Source: Hirundichthys speculiger (Eukaryota; Chordata; Actinopteri; Beloniformes; Exocoetidae). From it: a stretch of 64,000 nt of DNA. Below the pieces are notes generated by a model that was not told where the DNA came from, ran no database searches, and worked only from the letters and a program-made list of their open reading frames with translations. Made by a program: the position numbers and the translations under genes. Every line of letters begins with the position of its first letter. Positions within the stretch are counted from its first letter, which is position 1. The stretch is taken from positions 1 through 64,000 of the forward strand of contig JAGFBZ010000746.1 in NCBI GenBank assembly GCA_018398805.1, read 5' to 3'. Below, one piece after another: positions 43,201 to 63,472 of this stretch.

Positions 43201-45213
43201 AAGACTGACAGGCTTAATAAAACTGACGTCCTAAAAACAAACTACAGGAAACGTAAGTTTCCCCGAGACCACATGACCCTGGCCGGTGCATAAACAGCTT
43301 TTCTCTGAGCCCGGCGGAGCGTGTCGCGCTAACTACAGTCTGCAGGTTGAGCTTTGAAATTACAGGGTGCAGCATGATAACACTTTCTAACAATGCCAGG
43401 CATGTAGGAAGCGCTCACGACCGGCGCCTCGCGTCCCCTCGACCCGACCGACCCGAGGGAGGCGTGGATCCAGGGGACGAGGACAGAATGAATCAGAGAT
43501 CTAAAAACACAAAAGGCTGCTAACTGGAGCGCTGCTGCACCACAGTCACCAGTATAAACCACTTATGTGGTGGTCCTTCAGCATTAATCTAATTATGCAA
43601 CCTGGATGAAAGGCTTCTTTTGTTACAGGGACAAACTTTGTCCTCCAGAGGCTCTAAGGACATTTTACTGATGATACCTCCACTTAAAAACAAAAAGGAC
43701 ATTTTCATCAAGTTAGAGTGTTTTATTTCTTTGTTTCGTGGTGTTCTTACTTTCTGGATCCTTTCTGGAGAATAGAAATATCACAGTTGATGAAGCTGGA
43801 ATAAATCAGCGTTGTGAGGTCTACTATAATACTTTAAATAATGTGTCAAAAAAGGTAGTTAGATAAAAGGAAAAATCAGTTATCGGAGCACAGCTCCACC
43901 ATCATTTCAGATTATTTGATTCTGTGTTATCATATTAACTCTTTTGTTAAAAAAAAAAAAAAAGTCAATTTGAAATGATAACAAGTTTGGTAATTTATTG
44001 ACAGTCCCTAATTTTCCAAAGTTTTTGGAAAAGGAGCAAAGGAGCAAAAAATGCAGTAAATAAACTGGATTTTCTTTAACAATTAAACATTTTCAGTCGA
44101 AAAAGATTAACTGAATTCTGATCATCTACAAACTACAAATAAATAAATAAAAATAACCTAATAATTCCTCATCTTTCTTTTGAATAAATTCCTTTTAAGG
44201 AATGCAGAAACATTAAATCTCAGTCTCAAAAAGACCAACACTTTAAAGAAAAGAAAAAAGAAAACCCACCGTCTTCCTTCCAATAATTTGTCTACAGTTC
44301 CTAATTAAACCACATCAGGACAATAAAAAACAGATTTATCTGTCAAAAGGCAACAACAAAACTTATTTTAAATCCATTGTATTTCTCACATCTCAAAATG
44401 GTTTTAAGTTATTATTTTATCTTAAATTTCAGTCTCAAATACTCAAAAACATGAACCTTGAATGCTTAAAAAAAGATAATTAAATAATAAAATGACCTTC
44501 CTTGACCAATAGTTTGTCTACAGTTACTAATTAAATCAAATGTTTCACAACGTTTCTGATAAGACAACAAATAATAGTTTTATCTGTCAAAAAGGCAAGA
44601 AAAATCTATTTTAAACTCTTCTTTGGCAAATAATTTGTCAACAGTTCCTGATTAAACCTGAAGTCTGTCAATGTTGCTTATAAGACAACAAATACTATTT
44701 TTATCTGTTTAAATGCTAAACCCATTTTATTCCTGTCTTCTCAAAGGTTTGTTTTTGTTAATGTAATTTTAACTCCAGTCTCAAAAAGACTAAAAAAAAT
44801 ATCAACCTTCAAAGCTTAAAACATTATAAAACATTATCTTCCTCGGCAAATAATTTGTCTACAGTTCCTAATTAAGACAGTTGCTTAAGTTGCTTATGAG
44901 AACACAAATAACAGATTTATGCGTTAAAAAGGCAGGAAAAGACATTTGCACACATTTTATGCCTCGTATCTCGAAATACCCAAAAGTTTATTTATTTTGA
45001 ATACAGTTAAATCCAGAGGATGCTAACTTTAAGCACAAACGCGTCTCATTTAAGTGGTTTTTCAGTTTAACCGTCGTCCAAACTTACCTGCTCCATGTCG
45101 TGCTCGTTCAACAGATGCAGTTCTCGCGACTTGAAGCAGTTTTGGCATTTAGTTTTGTTAAAAATGTTGGCCTGGAACTTGCCGCAGGGCCCCGCTGCCT
45201 TTTCTCCGGACAT
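5090..45213 (-). CDS. mprip: mprip-like gene (myosin phosphatase Rho-interacting protein), 22 exons
   Basis: This is the whole readable coding span of an M-RIP-like scaffold. M-RIP binds RhoA and the MYPT1 subunit of myosin light-chain phosphatase and places them on actin stress fibres (family knowledge). The N-terminal motif KFQANIFNKTKCQNCFK is diagnostic. PH1 is spread over exons 2-5, a low-complexity linker over exons 6-9, PH2 over exons 10-13, and a basic RRRRREERRRRYE stretch plus a long coiled coil over exons 14-22. Splice phases agree exon to exon except at four single-base indels in exons 16, 17, 18 and 21. The corrected length is about 1,420 codons, longer than the 1,025-residue human short form because exon 16 alone gives about 564. 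The conserved C-terminal block seen in mammals (around NPDFLKKDRS) was not found; translation stops at a TGA inside the 47-bp repeat. It could be a paralogue that is decaying, or the indels could be assembly errors. Gene identity is confident; coding integrity is not. Confidence 0.88.
5307..5394 (-). CDS. mprip: mprip exon 21 with +1 insertion
   Basis: It encodes LLRVKESEVQCLKQEVTSLK and DELRSALK, nearly identical to the family block. It is 88 bp where 87 is expected; reading from the acceptor, the frame is off by one until after about 5391, so one extra base is inferred at the exon's 5' end. Confidence 0.85.
5571..5960. mobile_element. GCGGGTAGCGG-family repetitive element
   Basis: The same family, in opposite orientation, recurs at 53050-54087 (shared blocks: gatcgtacac, ggaacctc, gcgggtttagggtagcggg). 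Here 5748-5833 forms an inverted repeat around tcagacca. Its class is unknown. Confidence 0.5.
6151..6268. repeat. near-perfect palindrome, 58-bp arms
   Basis: Arms 6151-6208 and 6212-6268 are reverse complements with one obvious mismatch and a 3-bp centre. It lies in a longer interspersed repeat (about 5980-6570) ending gagtgcttttctag. Confidence 0.88.
7080..7200. mobile_element. fragment resembling a Tc1-like element end
   Basis: The string accactgctgatgtctttccctcttggca closely parallels one in the Tc1-like relic at 56070-56740. Only a fragment is seen; the remainder of 6570-7260 was not recognised. Confidence 0.3.
7263..7364 (-). CDS. mprip: mprip exon 20
   Basis: This 34-codon exon reads ELSGHLAAEITRLCSLAKQD and ends GMDAYEME, matching human LAAEITRL...KDAYELE. 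The proximal acceptor is gtccag at 7365-7366. The same acceptor plus the first codons is repeated at 7448, 7532 and 7618. Confidence 0.9.
7346..7660. repeat. 84-bp tandem repeat carrying an mprip splice acceptor
   Basis: About 3.7 units with starts of the exon-like part at 7364, 7448, 7532 and 7618 (spacing 84, 84 and 86 bp). Each unit has, on the minus strand, ggtccag followed by the ELSGHL or ELSANL codons of exon 20. The 86-bp unit has an extra ac. Confidence 0.92.
7941..9724. repeat. 17-bp minisatellite in mprip intron 19
   Basis: Roughly 100 copies of gaggacggatggaagtg and variants (atagaag, atggaattg, atggaacttg). The sense (minus) strand is about 80% pyrimidine. The long minus-strand frames of up to 696 codons are repeat translations rich in HPSSTSIRPP. 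Confidence 0.95.
9736..9895 (-). CDS. mprip: mprip exon 19, coiled coil, embedded between minisatellites
   Basis: It is 160 bp and reads EELASCQRELDVLSQQFSMK, CLENGHLVQALDAERTALSQ and CQQENQDLRTRNQ, nearly collinear with the human KCLENAHLAQALEAERQAL block. The acceptor is tttaag at 9896-9897 and the donor gtgaaa at 9735. The 21-bp array begins about 6 bp upstream of the exon and the 17-bp array about 12 bp downstream. Confidence 0.92.
9902..13408. repeat. 21-bp minisatellite in mprip intron 18
   Basis: About 160 copies of a 21-bp unit (for example 12387-12407) built from gacagtcacacagg and tgaggag, tgagcag, cgagtag variants. Bases 9902-10660 are less regular. There is no CT dinucleotide on the + strand from 9898 to 13408, so no AG on the sense strand. 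Confidence 0.95.
13411..14234. other. intronic DNA, nothing recognised
   Basis: This is mixed-composition intron between the 21-bp array and the next hAT element. No exon with a compatible phase was found. Confidence 0.3.
14243..14875. mobile_element. non-autonomous hAT-type element
   Basis: Ends tagtgctgggcgatat and atattgcccagcacta are inverted. An exact 8-bp duplication CTTTAAGC flanks it (14235-14242, 14876-14883). It is 633 bp in mprip intron 18 with no transposase frame. Confidence 0.9.
15749..15856 (-). CDS. mprip: mprip exon 18, coiled coil with -1 deletion
   Basis: It opens in the family frame (AIEAIKNAH) and then switches to VELQKEVQRRHQAENRDGD and TQPEDVHR one frame away, near 15827-15833. 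This switch restores the frame lost in exon 17, so the pair stays open. The donor is gtacct at 15748; an alternative gttctc at 15739 would add three codons. Confidence 0.75.
15951..16099 (-). CDS. mprip: mprip exon 17, coiled coil with +1 insertion
   Basis: It opens VTCERGFTSMEECHLK and EELQRLHQQDVERLLVERDR, close to the human CERGFAAMEETH block. It is 149 bp where 148 is expected. The conserved RLLEEEIAATA frame is lost by an extra base near 15983-15984 (gcaagcc on the + strand). Confidence 0.82.
16134..17167. mobile_element. non-autonomous hAT-type element in mprip intron 16
   Basis: It begins cagcgttggtcaag and ends gtacaacactg, flanked by exact 8-bp duplications CTGCTGAC (16126-16133, 17168-17175). 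It makes up 1,034 bp of the 1,117-bp intron. Another element is nested inside. Confidence 0.85.
16471..16705. mobile_element. nested 235-bp hAT-type element
   Basis: Ends cagccattcccaaactt and ctttgagaatcactg are inverted, and CTCTACAG is duplicated exactly (16463-16470, 16706-16713). It lies inside the element at 16134-17167. Confidence 0.85.
17217..18907 (-). CDS. mprip: mprip exon 16, large coiled-coil exon with a -1 frameshift
   Basis: This 1,691-bp exon carries long Glu/Leu/Gln-rich coiled coils, for example LSQEVELLTGRNEALHQHNQ and EADREIERLKAELSGRK. It ends in HEREVEKLK before gtaggt. Both neighbours enter and leave in phase 0, so 1,692 bp is expected. The frame breaks at a TGA (17918-17920) and resumes one base off at GLMLEEQ, so one base is missing near 17921-17927. 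The exon boundaries are the first good acceptor (ttcttcag) and donor. It explains why this protein is longer than the human short isoform. Confidence 0.78.
18994..19086 (-). CDS. mprip: mprip exon 15, coiled coil
   Basis: This 31-codon phase-0 exon reads VEDLKVQLAESERCRLMLEA, then QLSAVTSHQQQ, with heptad spacing of L/V. It lies between cgcag and gtctga and is followed by an 86-bp intron. Confidence 0.75.
19135..20210. mobile_element. hAT-type element, CAGGGTTATAATAG family
   Basis: It starts cagggttataatag and ends cgataatagccttg. Flanks GTCTGTAA and GTCTGTGC match at six of eight positions. Bases 19557-19770 hold a small tandem repeat (gctagctta units). It fills almost all of mprip intron 14. 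Relatives are at 41413 and 53136. Confidence 0.82.
20322..20748 (-). CDS. mprip: mprip exon 14, basic and coiled-coil start
   Basis: It is 427 bp and with the carried two bases gives 143 codons. An acidic or disordered opening (RPPEVLPKPDVTQDSAST) is followed by DLERRRRREERRRRYE, then ELEMERCWKRVETAEIR, matching the human ARRREERRKRF and EIEQRWHQVETTPLR blocks in order. The donor is gtgagc at 20321. Confidence 0.88.
20835..21630. mobile_element. non-autonomous element with gcgatat-type ends
   Basis: It starts gagctgagcgat and ends atcgctacagcccta, between direct repeats TTTACCATCA (20825-20834 and 21631-21640). It lies in mprip intron 13 and is interrupted by a Tc1-type insertion. Confidence 0.75.
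21200..21565. mobile_element. Tc1/mariner MITE nested in the previous element
   Basis: Roughly 50-bp inverted ends begin cagtcatggaaaaaattatt, and TA flanks both sides. It is 366 bp with no transposase frame. Confidence 0.88.
22362..22471 (-). CDS. mprip: mprip exon 13, PH2 end
   Basis: It is 110 bp and reads TQTGVFTLSAMTAGIRKNWI, then QALMKNVHPANTPDVA. It carries the PH helix Trp (KNWIQ) and exits in phase 2 at gtagtc. Confidence 0.92.
22557..22646 (-). CDS. mprip: mprip exon 12, PH2
   Basis: This 30-codon exon reads ASDLRGEIDLSTCFNVSEYE and then VHRNYGFQIH, a very close match to the family GEIDLSTC...NYGFQIH block. The donor is gtaagg; the preceding intron is 76 bp. Confidence 0.93.
22723..22791 (-). 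CDS. mprip: mprip exon 11, PH2
   Basis: This 23-codon exon reads WKKYWFVLSTDSLRFYKDSA and ends AEE. It lies between ctctag and gtatca, 77 bp after exon 10. Confidence 0.92.
22869..22925 (-). CDS. mprip: mprip exon 10, PH2 start
   Basis: This 19-codon exon reads PDLLNFKKGWMVKLDENDQ, strand 1 of the second PH domain. It is bounded by tcacag and gtaaac. Confidence 0.92.
23323..24458. mobile_element. hAT-type element, gcacgataact family, copy 1
   Basis: Ends tagcgatgcacgataact and agttatcgtgcagcccta are inverted. Flanking bases share only atctc. Near-copy at 33925-35063. It fills most of mprip intron 9. Confidence 0.78.
24593..24670 (-). CDS. mprip: mprip exon 9, RSKSLDRR motif
   Basis: This 26-codon exon reads KLQLGAPPPQRRSKSLDRRT and ends SDTTAT. 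The SKSLDRRTS string just before PH2 is characteristic of M-RIP. It is bounded by ccacag and gtaaga. Confidence 0.85.
24671..26080. other. intronic DNA with an A run, no exon recognised
   Basis: It includes a poly(A) run near 25048 and purine-rich stretches. No exon with a phase that fits mprip was found. Confidence 0.3.
26085..27195. repeat. higher-order repeat of CCCAGTACAG, with inverted halves
   Basis: The landmark ctggtaaggacagtgatgct recurs at about 26221, 26453, 26615, 26757, 26899 and 27051, giving spacings of 142 bp plus multiples of ten. Each unit carries both cagcccagtac and gtactgggctg, so it can fold back. Confidence 0.9.
27259..27370 (-). CDS. mprip: mprip exon 8, linker
   Basis: It is 112 bp and with two bases from exon 7 gives 38 codons: RESPPERPPAPDASRTEPGG and on to RGGRAE. 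The acceptor is cagcag and the donor gtaacc. Phase supports it; sequence similarity alone would not. Confidence 0.62.
27735..28760 (+). pseudogene. degenerate DDE (Tc1/mariner-type) transposase relic
   Basis: On the + strand WSDESNL (from about 28108) is followed by a stop and then FFWG in the next frames, typical of a broken transposase catalytic region. The opening caaaaaagttgggacctg resembles fish mariner-type ends. The frame is interrupted by stops and by the G run at 28211. Confidence 0.4.
28211..28256. repeat. poly(G) tract
   Basis: Eight G, one C, then 37 G on the + strand. A strong G-quadruplex candidate and likely length-variable. Confidence 0.95.
28845..32135. repeat. complex purine-rich minisatellite in mprip intron 7
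   Basis: This is about 3.3 kb built from gaggtgacgaggagac, gacagaggcag and gacaaggagatgagg blocks. A higher-order unit marked by gacaagagatgacgaggag repeats about every 130-147 bp from about 31050 to 31960. Minus-strand frames of 1,111, 1,027 and 695 codons are translations of the repeat. Confidence 0.93.
32328..32348. repeat. poly(C) tract
   Basis: About 21 C on the + strand. A G-rich stretch on the same strand follows at about 32682-32718. Confidence 0.9.
32922..33057 (-). CDS. mprip: mprip exon 7, linker
   Basis: It is 136 bp and reads NASSHLRPASRTAPTSDGG, then a Ser/Asn/Gln-rich run to NQDR. Phases 1 in and 2 out fit exons 6 and 8, and other frames hit stops. Similarity is weak, as expected for the disordered linker. 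Confidence 0.62.
33925..35063. mobile_element. hAT-type element, gcacgataact family, copy 2
   Basis: It is near-identical over about 950 bp to 23323-24458 and ends in a reverse copy of its own first 150-200 bp (34930-35063 against 33935-34140). Target duplications were not clear. It lies in mprip intron 6. Confidence 0.75.
35064..36100 (+). mobile_element. hAT relic with BED-finger remains
   Basis: From about 35254 the + strand reads KRSKVWLHFTK and, one frame over, KATSSHCKVEITASGGNTAN and MQKKHLNTQHA: a BED zinc finger with a frameshift and a damaged first Cys pair. The right end is caattcccatccct. The left end is not resolved. Confidence 0.55.
36068..36148. repeat. back-to-back hAT ends with repeated 8-bp target site
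   Basis: Inverted copies of gggatgggaattgataag lie on either side of AGTCACTA (36101-36108), and a second AGTCACTA follows at 36141-36148, leaving a 32-bp lone end between two target duplications. Confidence 0.8.
36976..37132 (-). CDS. mprip: mprip exon 6, linker
   Basis: It is 157 bp and reads EPSPAKMAAPNPSADGGSPE, then GRWREEQRAAGPDVTP and ends in DWTG across the junction. The opening resembles the post-PH1 EPGPAKVA of human M-RIP. Entry phase 0 and exit phase 1 match the neighbours. The 3' boundary rests on phase only. Confidence 0.68.
38096..38180 (-). CDS. mprip: mprip exon 5, PH1 end and basic tail
   Basis: It is 85 bp and joins exon 4 to give GWSEQLGVYLRTSKQTQKKK. It holds the invariant PH C-terminal-helix Trp and then a lysine/arginine-rich tail. 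The donor is gtagta; the intron to exon 4 is 83 bp. Confidence 0.9.
38264..38415 (-). CDS. mprip: mprip exon 4, PH1
   Basis: It is 152 bp and reads PSTLPQGTLNLNLCTDV, then RTGQKNALCIVTPAQETFIR and GDSREIING. It starts after ctgcag, ends before gtccgt, and leaves phase 2, which exon 5 completes. Confidence 0.9.
38639..39777. mobile_element. hAT-type element in mprip intron 3
   Basis: Starts cagagatgtaacgatg, ends ccgttccatcccta; flanks CTCCAGAC and CTCCAGAG match at seven of eight. The intron would be about 290 bp without it. Confidence 0.82.
39848..39913 (-). CDS. mprip: mprip exon 3, PH1
   Basis: This 22-codon exon reads KWQRRFFVLYEHGRLSYALD..., the classic PH beta-strand 2-3 motif. It is flanked by acag and gtaagaa; the intron to exon 2 is 84 bp. 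Confidence 0.92.
39998..40075 (-). CDS. mprip: mprip exon 2, PH1 start
   Basis: This 26-codon exon, phase 0 on both sides, reads AKPIYAGWLCLAPEGTDFDN and on to PAQRSR. It is bounded by gccag and gtagga and forms the first strand of the N-terminal PH domain. Confidence 0.9.
40076..41412. other. intron 1 DNA with probable transposon debris
   Basis: A block near 40700-40825 (aaatacggga, cccgccgaaacaggatactt) resembles a transposon end and 40200-40290 is also repeat-like, but no boundaries could be set. No exon was seen. Confidence 0.25.
41413..42761. mobile_element. hAT-type element with THAP-like segment
   Basis: Ends cagggttattatagttaacg and ctataataaccttg; exact 8-bp duplication CTTGTCAG (41405-41412, 42762-42769). 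The inner 41640-42540 is unlike the other family members and carries a THAP-like reading frame. Confidence 0.88.
41874..42017 (+). pseudogene. THAP-like domain fragment inside the transposon
   Basis: The + strand reads NCANNGVKIRQWKKK, ALFAEQEVRKTWVKNINRKD and FVPNEYSR before a gtgagt donor. Spacing of W, RKDF-P and YS resembles THAP zinc fingers. No start or upstream exon was found. Confidence 0.4.
43980..44960. repeat. diverged tandem repeat in mprip intron 1
   Basis: The motif aatttgtctacagttcctaa recurs in altered form near 44284, 44506, 44632 and 44851, each followed by aacaaat...tttatctg. Spacing is about 220 bp or 126 bp. The unit is old and AT-rich. Confidence 0.6.
45088..45213 (-). 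CDS. mprip: mprip exon 1 (start codon)
   Basis: It encodes MSGEKAAGPCGKFQANIF and continues through KCQNCFKSRELHLLNEHDM, ending in CAG before gtaagt at 45087. The ATG at 45211-45213 fits the M-RIP N-terminus. The frame stays open upstream to another ATG at 45312 (MTDVPRG...), which would add 33 residues without family support. Confidence 0.88.
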
Positions 45214-45380
45214 GTCTCCTCCAGGGAGGGGAAGAATCCACACAGAAGCCGCTCTCGTCCTCCGCCGCTCGGCATTGAATGAAGCGGTTCGTCCGCGGGG
45301 AACATCTGTCACTCACGTAGCTGTTGACGACTGTCGTCATGGTCACGTCGTCTGACATTAAATACCCCCCGCTCCACATC
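45214..45380 (-). promoter_or_regulatory. candidate mprip 5' UTR and promoter
   Basis: GC-rich DNA lies directly upstream of the mprip start inside AT-rich surroundings. On the minus strand a TATTTAA box (45357-45363) follows a short G run, about 145 bp before the ATG. This is position and composition only; no transcription start is known. Confidence 0.3.
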
Positions 45381-46860
45381 CGGTCCAGACCTACAAAATA
45401 AAGCTAATTATCAAAGACGTTTTCCTTGACGGGACAAGATAAAAATAAAACACACATATAATACAAAACTACCATTGAATAAAAACTTTGAAATTTAAGA
45501 TAATACTGTCATGATCGTGCCATTTTACAGCACGCTGACAACTACACATCCGGTTATGAATAAACACAAAAGTAAATTAGGTAGCAATATTTTTATTATA
45601 AAAAACACTGTTAAAAGCAATGTTAAACCACAAGTAGTAATAAATAAAAGACTATTATTCCAATTATAACCATTTGAAAGGTGTCAAACCTTTACGCCAC
45701 AGAGCAGAACATCCGGCTTCAAAACTTCAAAATAAAATCTATATTTTGGTTTAATTAAAAAGAAAATCATGCCGTGATGTTGCAAGTCACAAGTAAATTA
45801 ATGTTAACTTAGTTTTAAAAAAAAATGGCTTAAAATTAATATAAATTAAAATAAAAAAGGAATAAAAAAAGTGAATTAAAAACCTCAAATAAAATTAAAT
45901 TAAAAATCTACTATTAATTAATAATAAAGATTGAAATACTTCAAATATATAGCACTATAAAACATTTTTATACACACATAGAGAAATGAAGTAAAAAGAA
46001 AAAAATAGAAAGAAAAGACTTCAAAAGTCCTTAAATAAAATGTTTTTTTTCTGTCCTTCAAAGTAAAGTTCAGAACCAGAAACAGAGAGTTGAGACAAAT
46101 CGATTTGATCGATATAATGTGATAAAAGAAAAATGTGATAAAGAAAGTAACCAACATATAACAACATATGAAAATGACTTTGCCAGCATTTCATATGCAT
46201 GGAATATAGTCAAAATTAAAATAAACAAACTGACAGATAAATAGATAAAATAAAACAAGACAAAATTAGAAAAAAACTGACAAAAAGAGAAAAATTGAGG
46301 CAAAAATCCCGGTCCAGTTCAGTCCAGCCATTACATTTCCACTTTAGTCATTTTATCACAAAAATAATCACAAATAAAAATAGAAACATACCTGGAAAGA
46401 AAATATAATTATTTATACATTTATTTTTGTTTCTAAGAAAACAAAATAAAGAAGAAAATCATTATTTTTTTTAAACAAGCAACTTTCTAGAAATATTCAT
46501 ATATTAACGATGTTACATACAACATGTTAATGTTTTAAAGTTTAATTTCTTCATGTTAATGTCCTGCTGTTTCATGAATTGTTTTGGATAAAACTTTCAC
46601 GACAGTAAATCAAAAATCAACACAGATGCAGAACGGTTCGGAGGACTGGCGCCAGACTCGTCTGATACAGCAGGTGAAAGAAATGAAACCCTCCGTGAAG
46701 TCAGGACCTCCATCAGCTTCACTGACGAGCTACAGCACGTGGTTTCTTTTCAGAAAGTCTCACAGAAGCTGCTGGAAACCAAACAATCAGAATTAAAGTC
46801 ACTCTGGATTTATCAGCGTATTATTCCCCCTGTTTTAAATAAGTCACATATGCAGCCGGA
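45381..46860. other. AT-rich intergenic DNA
   Basis: Very AT-rich, with short frames only. No gene was recognised between the mprip promoter region and the candidate end of the u2af2 transcript. Confidence 0.4.
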
Positions 46861-47443
46861 CGGTGGAGGCAAGCGTTTATTCAAGGCGATGGCAGTGGCA
46901 GGGACTGTACAAACTACAAATGTTTTTACACTTTTGGCCGTCCAAAAATCGTATAAAATACAGTAGCTGTTATTAGACTAAAATACAGTTTACTTTGAAA
47001 CTAAACAACACAGTTGAGCTCAGGCAGCATATATCTGTGCCTGCACCACATCAGCAGATTTACATTTTATAATAAGTTAATGATTTCAATTCATACATTT
47101 TCTTTAACAGATAATAAAAAAAAACAGCAAGCAGAGAATAAAAAGCTCAGGACAAGAATTCATCAGTAGCCATTTACAGAACTGAAAGGTGCTTTTGTCA
47201 ACGTGGGTAATTTGCTTTATTGTTTGAAATGAAACCACAGGCACTAACTTGGTTGTGTTGTTCTGATTTTGACAATAATTTGTTCAATATTTATGATTAA
47301 AGTGGACACAGTTGTACTTTTCTCAATCCCCCACGCCAGAGATACTGCTGCTACATCAATAATATATCATCTATATCTATTATAATAATGTACAATGATA
47401 ACGGTCTAATGACGGTGATTAAGTTGACGGATCAACACTTTAA

Positions 47444-47778
47444 AGGTAGGGTAAGCAATTCTACGTTTCATCACGTTCATTGAAAATCTTCTCTATGTCC
47501 ATTAGCTGCCCATCAAGTGTAAAAAGGAAACAAAAAAACAGTTTTCATACCAGTTCTGGCTCTGTAAACTGGAAACAAATGAGGGGGGGGGAGTGCCCCC
47601 AAGAACATACATGACAAACATTGCGCCATCCAACCACCAACAGGAGGAGGGTTCATGAAGTCAGGAAGAAGCATTCGATATGCCACGAAGGTGTGTGTTT
47701 TCTCGGGGAGCTCTGGAGGATTGTTTTGTTCCAAATATTAACGGATGTGATGTCGGACAGAAATCGCTTACCCTACCT
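47444..47778. mobile_element. piggyBac-like MITE
   Basis: Inverted ends aggtagggtaagc and gcttaccctacct are flanked by TTAA on both sides (47440-47443, 47779-47782). It is 335 bp with no transposase. Confidence 0.82.
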
Positions 47779-48230
47779 TTAAGACAAAGGTGGACAAAGA
47801 CAGCTGCTCGTTTGTAGTCGGTTGATTTAACACCTTGTCGAGAAAGACTTTTTTTTGCATTAAAGATCTCCACTAACTTCTGTTTTGAAAACATAATCTC
47901 GTTGCCAAGAGCTCTGGCTTTTTAAAGACACGAGGACGTCCTCAGAGTCCAGGATACATCATCTCAGGTCGAGCTCTTTTCAATGTGAAACCAGCAGTCA
48001 CCGATAAACCGAGTTTAACACACGAGTTTAAAAACTGAAAAGGCTGTTGATGGTTAGCAGCCGTCAGCTGGTCGACTAACAGATATTTGGTTTTTGCAGT
48101 TTATGCTTTGCTGTTCTTTAAAGTGGCCATATTCTGATTTTCCATGTTTCTGATAAATCTACAGCGTCGTCATGAGGAATCATCATCTTAGACCCGACCG
48201 GAGAACTAAAATAACGACGTAAACAGACAC

Positions 48231-48633
48231 TAGGGGTGAGTATTGGCAAGGACCTTGCAATACGATATATATCGTGATACTTGGGTCACGATACGTATCA
48301 TGATATCGCAATATCATGATATATTGCGATATTCTACCCAGTTAATATCAAAATTAAAAGTAGAGATGAAAAATCGAGTTACTGTATATGTTCATCAGAT
48401 GATATTGATCATTCAGACAAATTGTGTCAAAACTATTTGCTTCAAAACAACCTATTTATTGTTTATTATTAGTGTTTTTGCACTTTTAAGTGACCATTAC
48501 AACATACTGACATCATTGTAACCACTGTAAATTTTTTCCTAAAAAATCGATATTAGGAGCTGAAAAATTGATATTATATTGGGCAGCCGAAAATCTTGAT
48601 ATATTGCCAAATCGATTTTTTTTCACACCGCTA
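48231..48633. mobile_element. non-autonomous hAT-type element
   Basis: Starts taggggtgagtattgg, ends ttcacaccgcta, with exact 8-bp duplication ACAGACAC (48223-48230, 48634-48641). Confidence 0.88.
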
Positions 48634-50708
48634 ACAGACACTGTAGTATTTCTACGTACAGACAGGCCTGCAGAACTCGAGTCCATGACTTGGACGTGGA
48701 CTGGGATCAGTCGTGGACTTGGTCAAAGTCTGGTGACTCGACTACGTCACTTGTACGAGATGCTTCCTTCTAAAGTTTTGGAGTTTTGGAGTTTCCTTAT
48801 ATGGTGACATCCTCCAGTCATTTAAGGTTGTTTTCACACGTTGATGCATCCTGGTTCGACCTGAGCCACCAAACTGCATCGGCCTTTTGCGAAGAGCTGA
48901 AAAGATCGGTGACATGACGACTACGTGTAGTTGACCCAGAGTTGGTGATGTTTCTCTGTTATTTGTTCGTAGCGAGTTCAACGGCTGGTTAACGAAGCGG
49001 CTGGAAGTCGTCTGTCTGTGACTGCTGGCGCGACTTCCTTTTGTCACGTTTACGTCCAGCGGACTACGGAAGCCTCTTCAGCTCAAACATGTGCTGCGCA
49101 ACCTGCAGTTGGGTCGGCCTGAGGTCCGGAGCTTTCAGACCACAAACGAACCACAAACCAGAACTCTATGACAGAGTTTTAAAGCCACCGCTCTGCGGTT
49201 GTCTTCTTCACTCAGGACCAGAACCTCTCTGGGTCGACCTGAACAGGTGAGGTGTCTACATTTTCCTACTAATCATACTAGGGTACACGGGCCCTGCATT
49301 TTTCAGATATTCCATAATCAGCCTCTTTTGACTCTCGAGCATCCCGCCTCAACGCTGCCTCCACCTGGACGTGTTCGATCCTTACTCACTAACTTGGACT
49401 TGACAACCATTTTGTGTGAAAGTTAGTAACTAGATGGTTCATAAGGAGATTTCTGTGTTCTCTTTATCGTGACGAGACCCAGGGCACTGCTGGATTTACA
49501 GAAAGACTAAATCTGAAGAGATGTTTGGAGATGTGTGACTGGCGACAGGTGCGGTCTGTTTATGAACCATCTGAAAGCCTCCAGGGATTCGACCAATCAG
49601 AGAACACTTGAGCCAAATGTGCTTGTTTCTGTGAGATCCTCTCCTTGTGGTTCCCGGTGTTTGCCATCCTGAAATAATTAAAGACTTTTGGAGTTACGTA
49701 GAGCTGCCTGACCAGCCACACAAGCCTGGTCGCTCTATGTCACATGCCTCGCTTTCCTGATTGGTCGATACTCATCCAGTGGCGTCCAGGGACTGTTCCC
49801 TCAGGATCCGTTGGTACTGCACCCTGGAAATCAAAGTTGAATCCAGATGAACCAGACTACTTTTCTGGATCAAAGAGGAAAAGGATGAGGAACTCTGGAG
49901 GAACCAGAGATATGGCCACGGTAATGTCTCACACCTCTGACACCGGAGTAGTCCTCCGGTGAGATACGATGATGTAGAATTGTAGAAATGCCACCATGAC
50001 AGTTCCTCCCAGACCCTGAGGAGCATTTCCGTCATGACGGAGCTCAACAGACGATCAACGCCCCAAACCGCACGGTCTTATTTTAAATTTGTTCGATCGA
50101 GCATCGTCTGGAATGGCATCTGACACCAGTCGCATGTGCATCATCACATTATATGTGCAAATATAATATATCTATAATATATCTTTGAGGCTGCGCGAAC
50201 AAAAATCCATCTTCCCACCTGCGACGAAACAAGTCGACGTTTGGTCTTCGCAACAGGTGACGGTGCGTTTAACCAACATAAATATGTGGCACGTATGCTA
50301 GGAAATGGTAATTTGGGAAAATAAATAAATAAATAAATAAAAGACCCTCCCCTCTAAATCTTCACGTGAGCCAGAAATGAACATTTGTGCTCAGAAAGGA
50401 GAACGAAACTTCTGACTGTTGTTTTTTTTCAGGCAGTATTAAATCAGGTACACGTCACAATCATTCCATTGTAAATATATCGTATACTAGAATCTGTTTA
50501 TGTTCAGAGTAAGTATAGTCCACCATTGGTGTTTTAGGTTAAGATGGGAGTTGTTGAGAGCTGAAAACTGAACGGCCTGCAGTCCAGTCTGTTGAGACGA
50601 TGTAGTGAAACGACTGCAGCTCAAGTCTTCAAAAACATGTTCACAATATTCAGGAAAGAAAGTGACGCCGGCTCACGAACGGGGAGGCTGAAGGACTCGT
50701 CTGTGGCA

Positions 50709-63472
<12,764 letters not shown>

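Larger units (their letters stand above)
46860..50708 (-). other. u2af2 3' UTR and intergenic stretch
   Basis: There is no coding exon here. A candidate AATAAA on the minus strand lies at about 46875-46880 just before a change to very AT-rich DNA, so the u2af2 3' UTR could extend to there; nearer signals were not obvious. Two small transposons (47444-47778, 48231-48633) sit inside. Confidence 0.25.

Noticed and set aside
45158..45379. Minus-strand frame MWSGGYLMSDDV... upstream of mprip
   Set aside because: It is in a different frame from exon 1 and has no family support; at most an upstream ORF in the 5' UTR.
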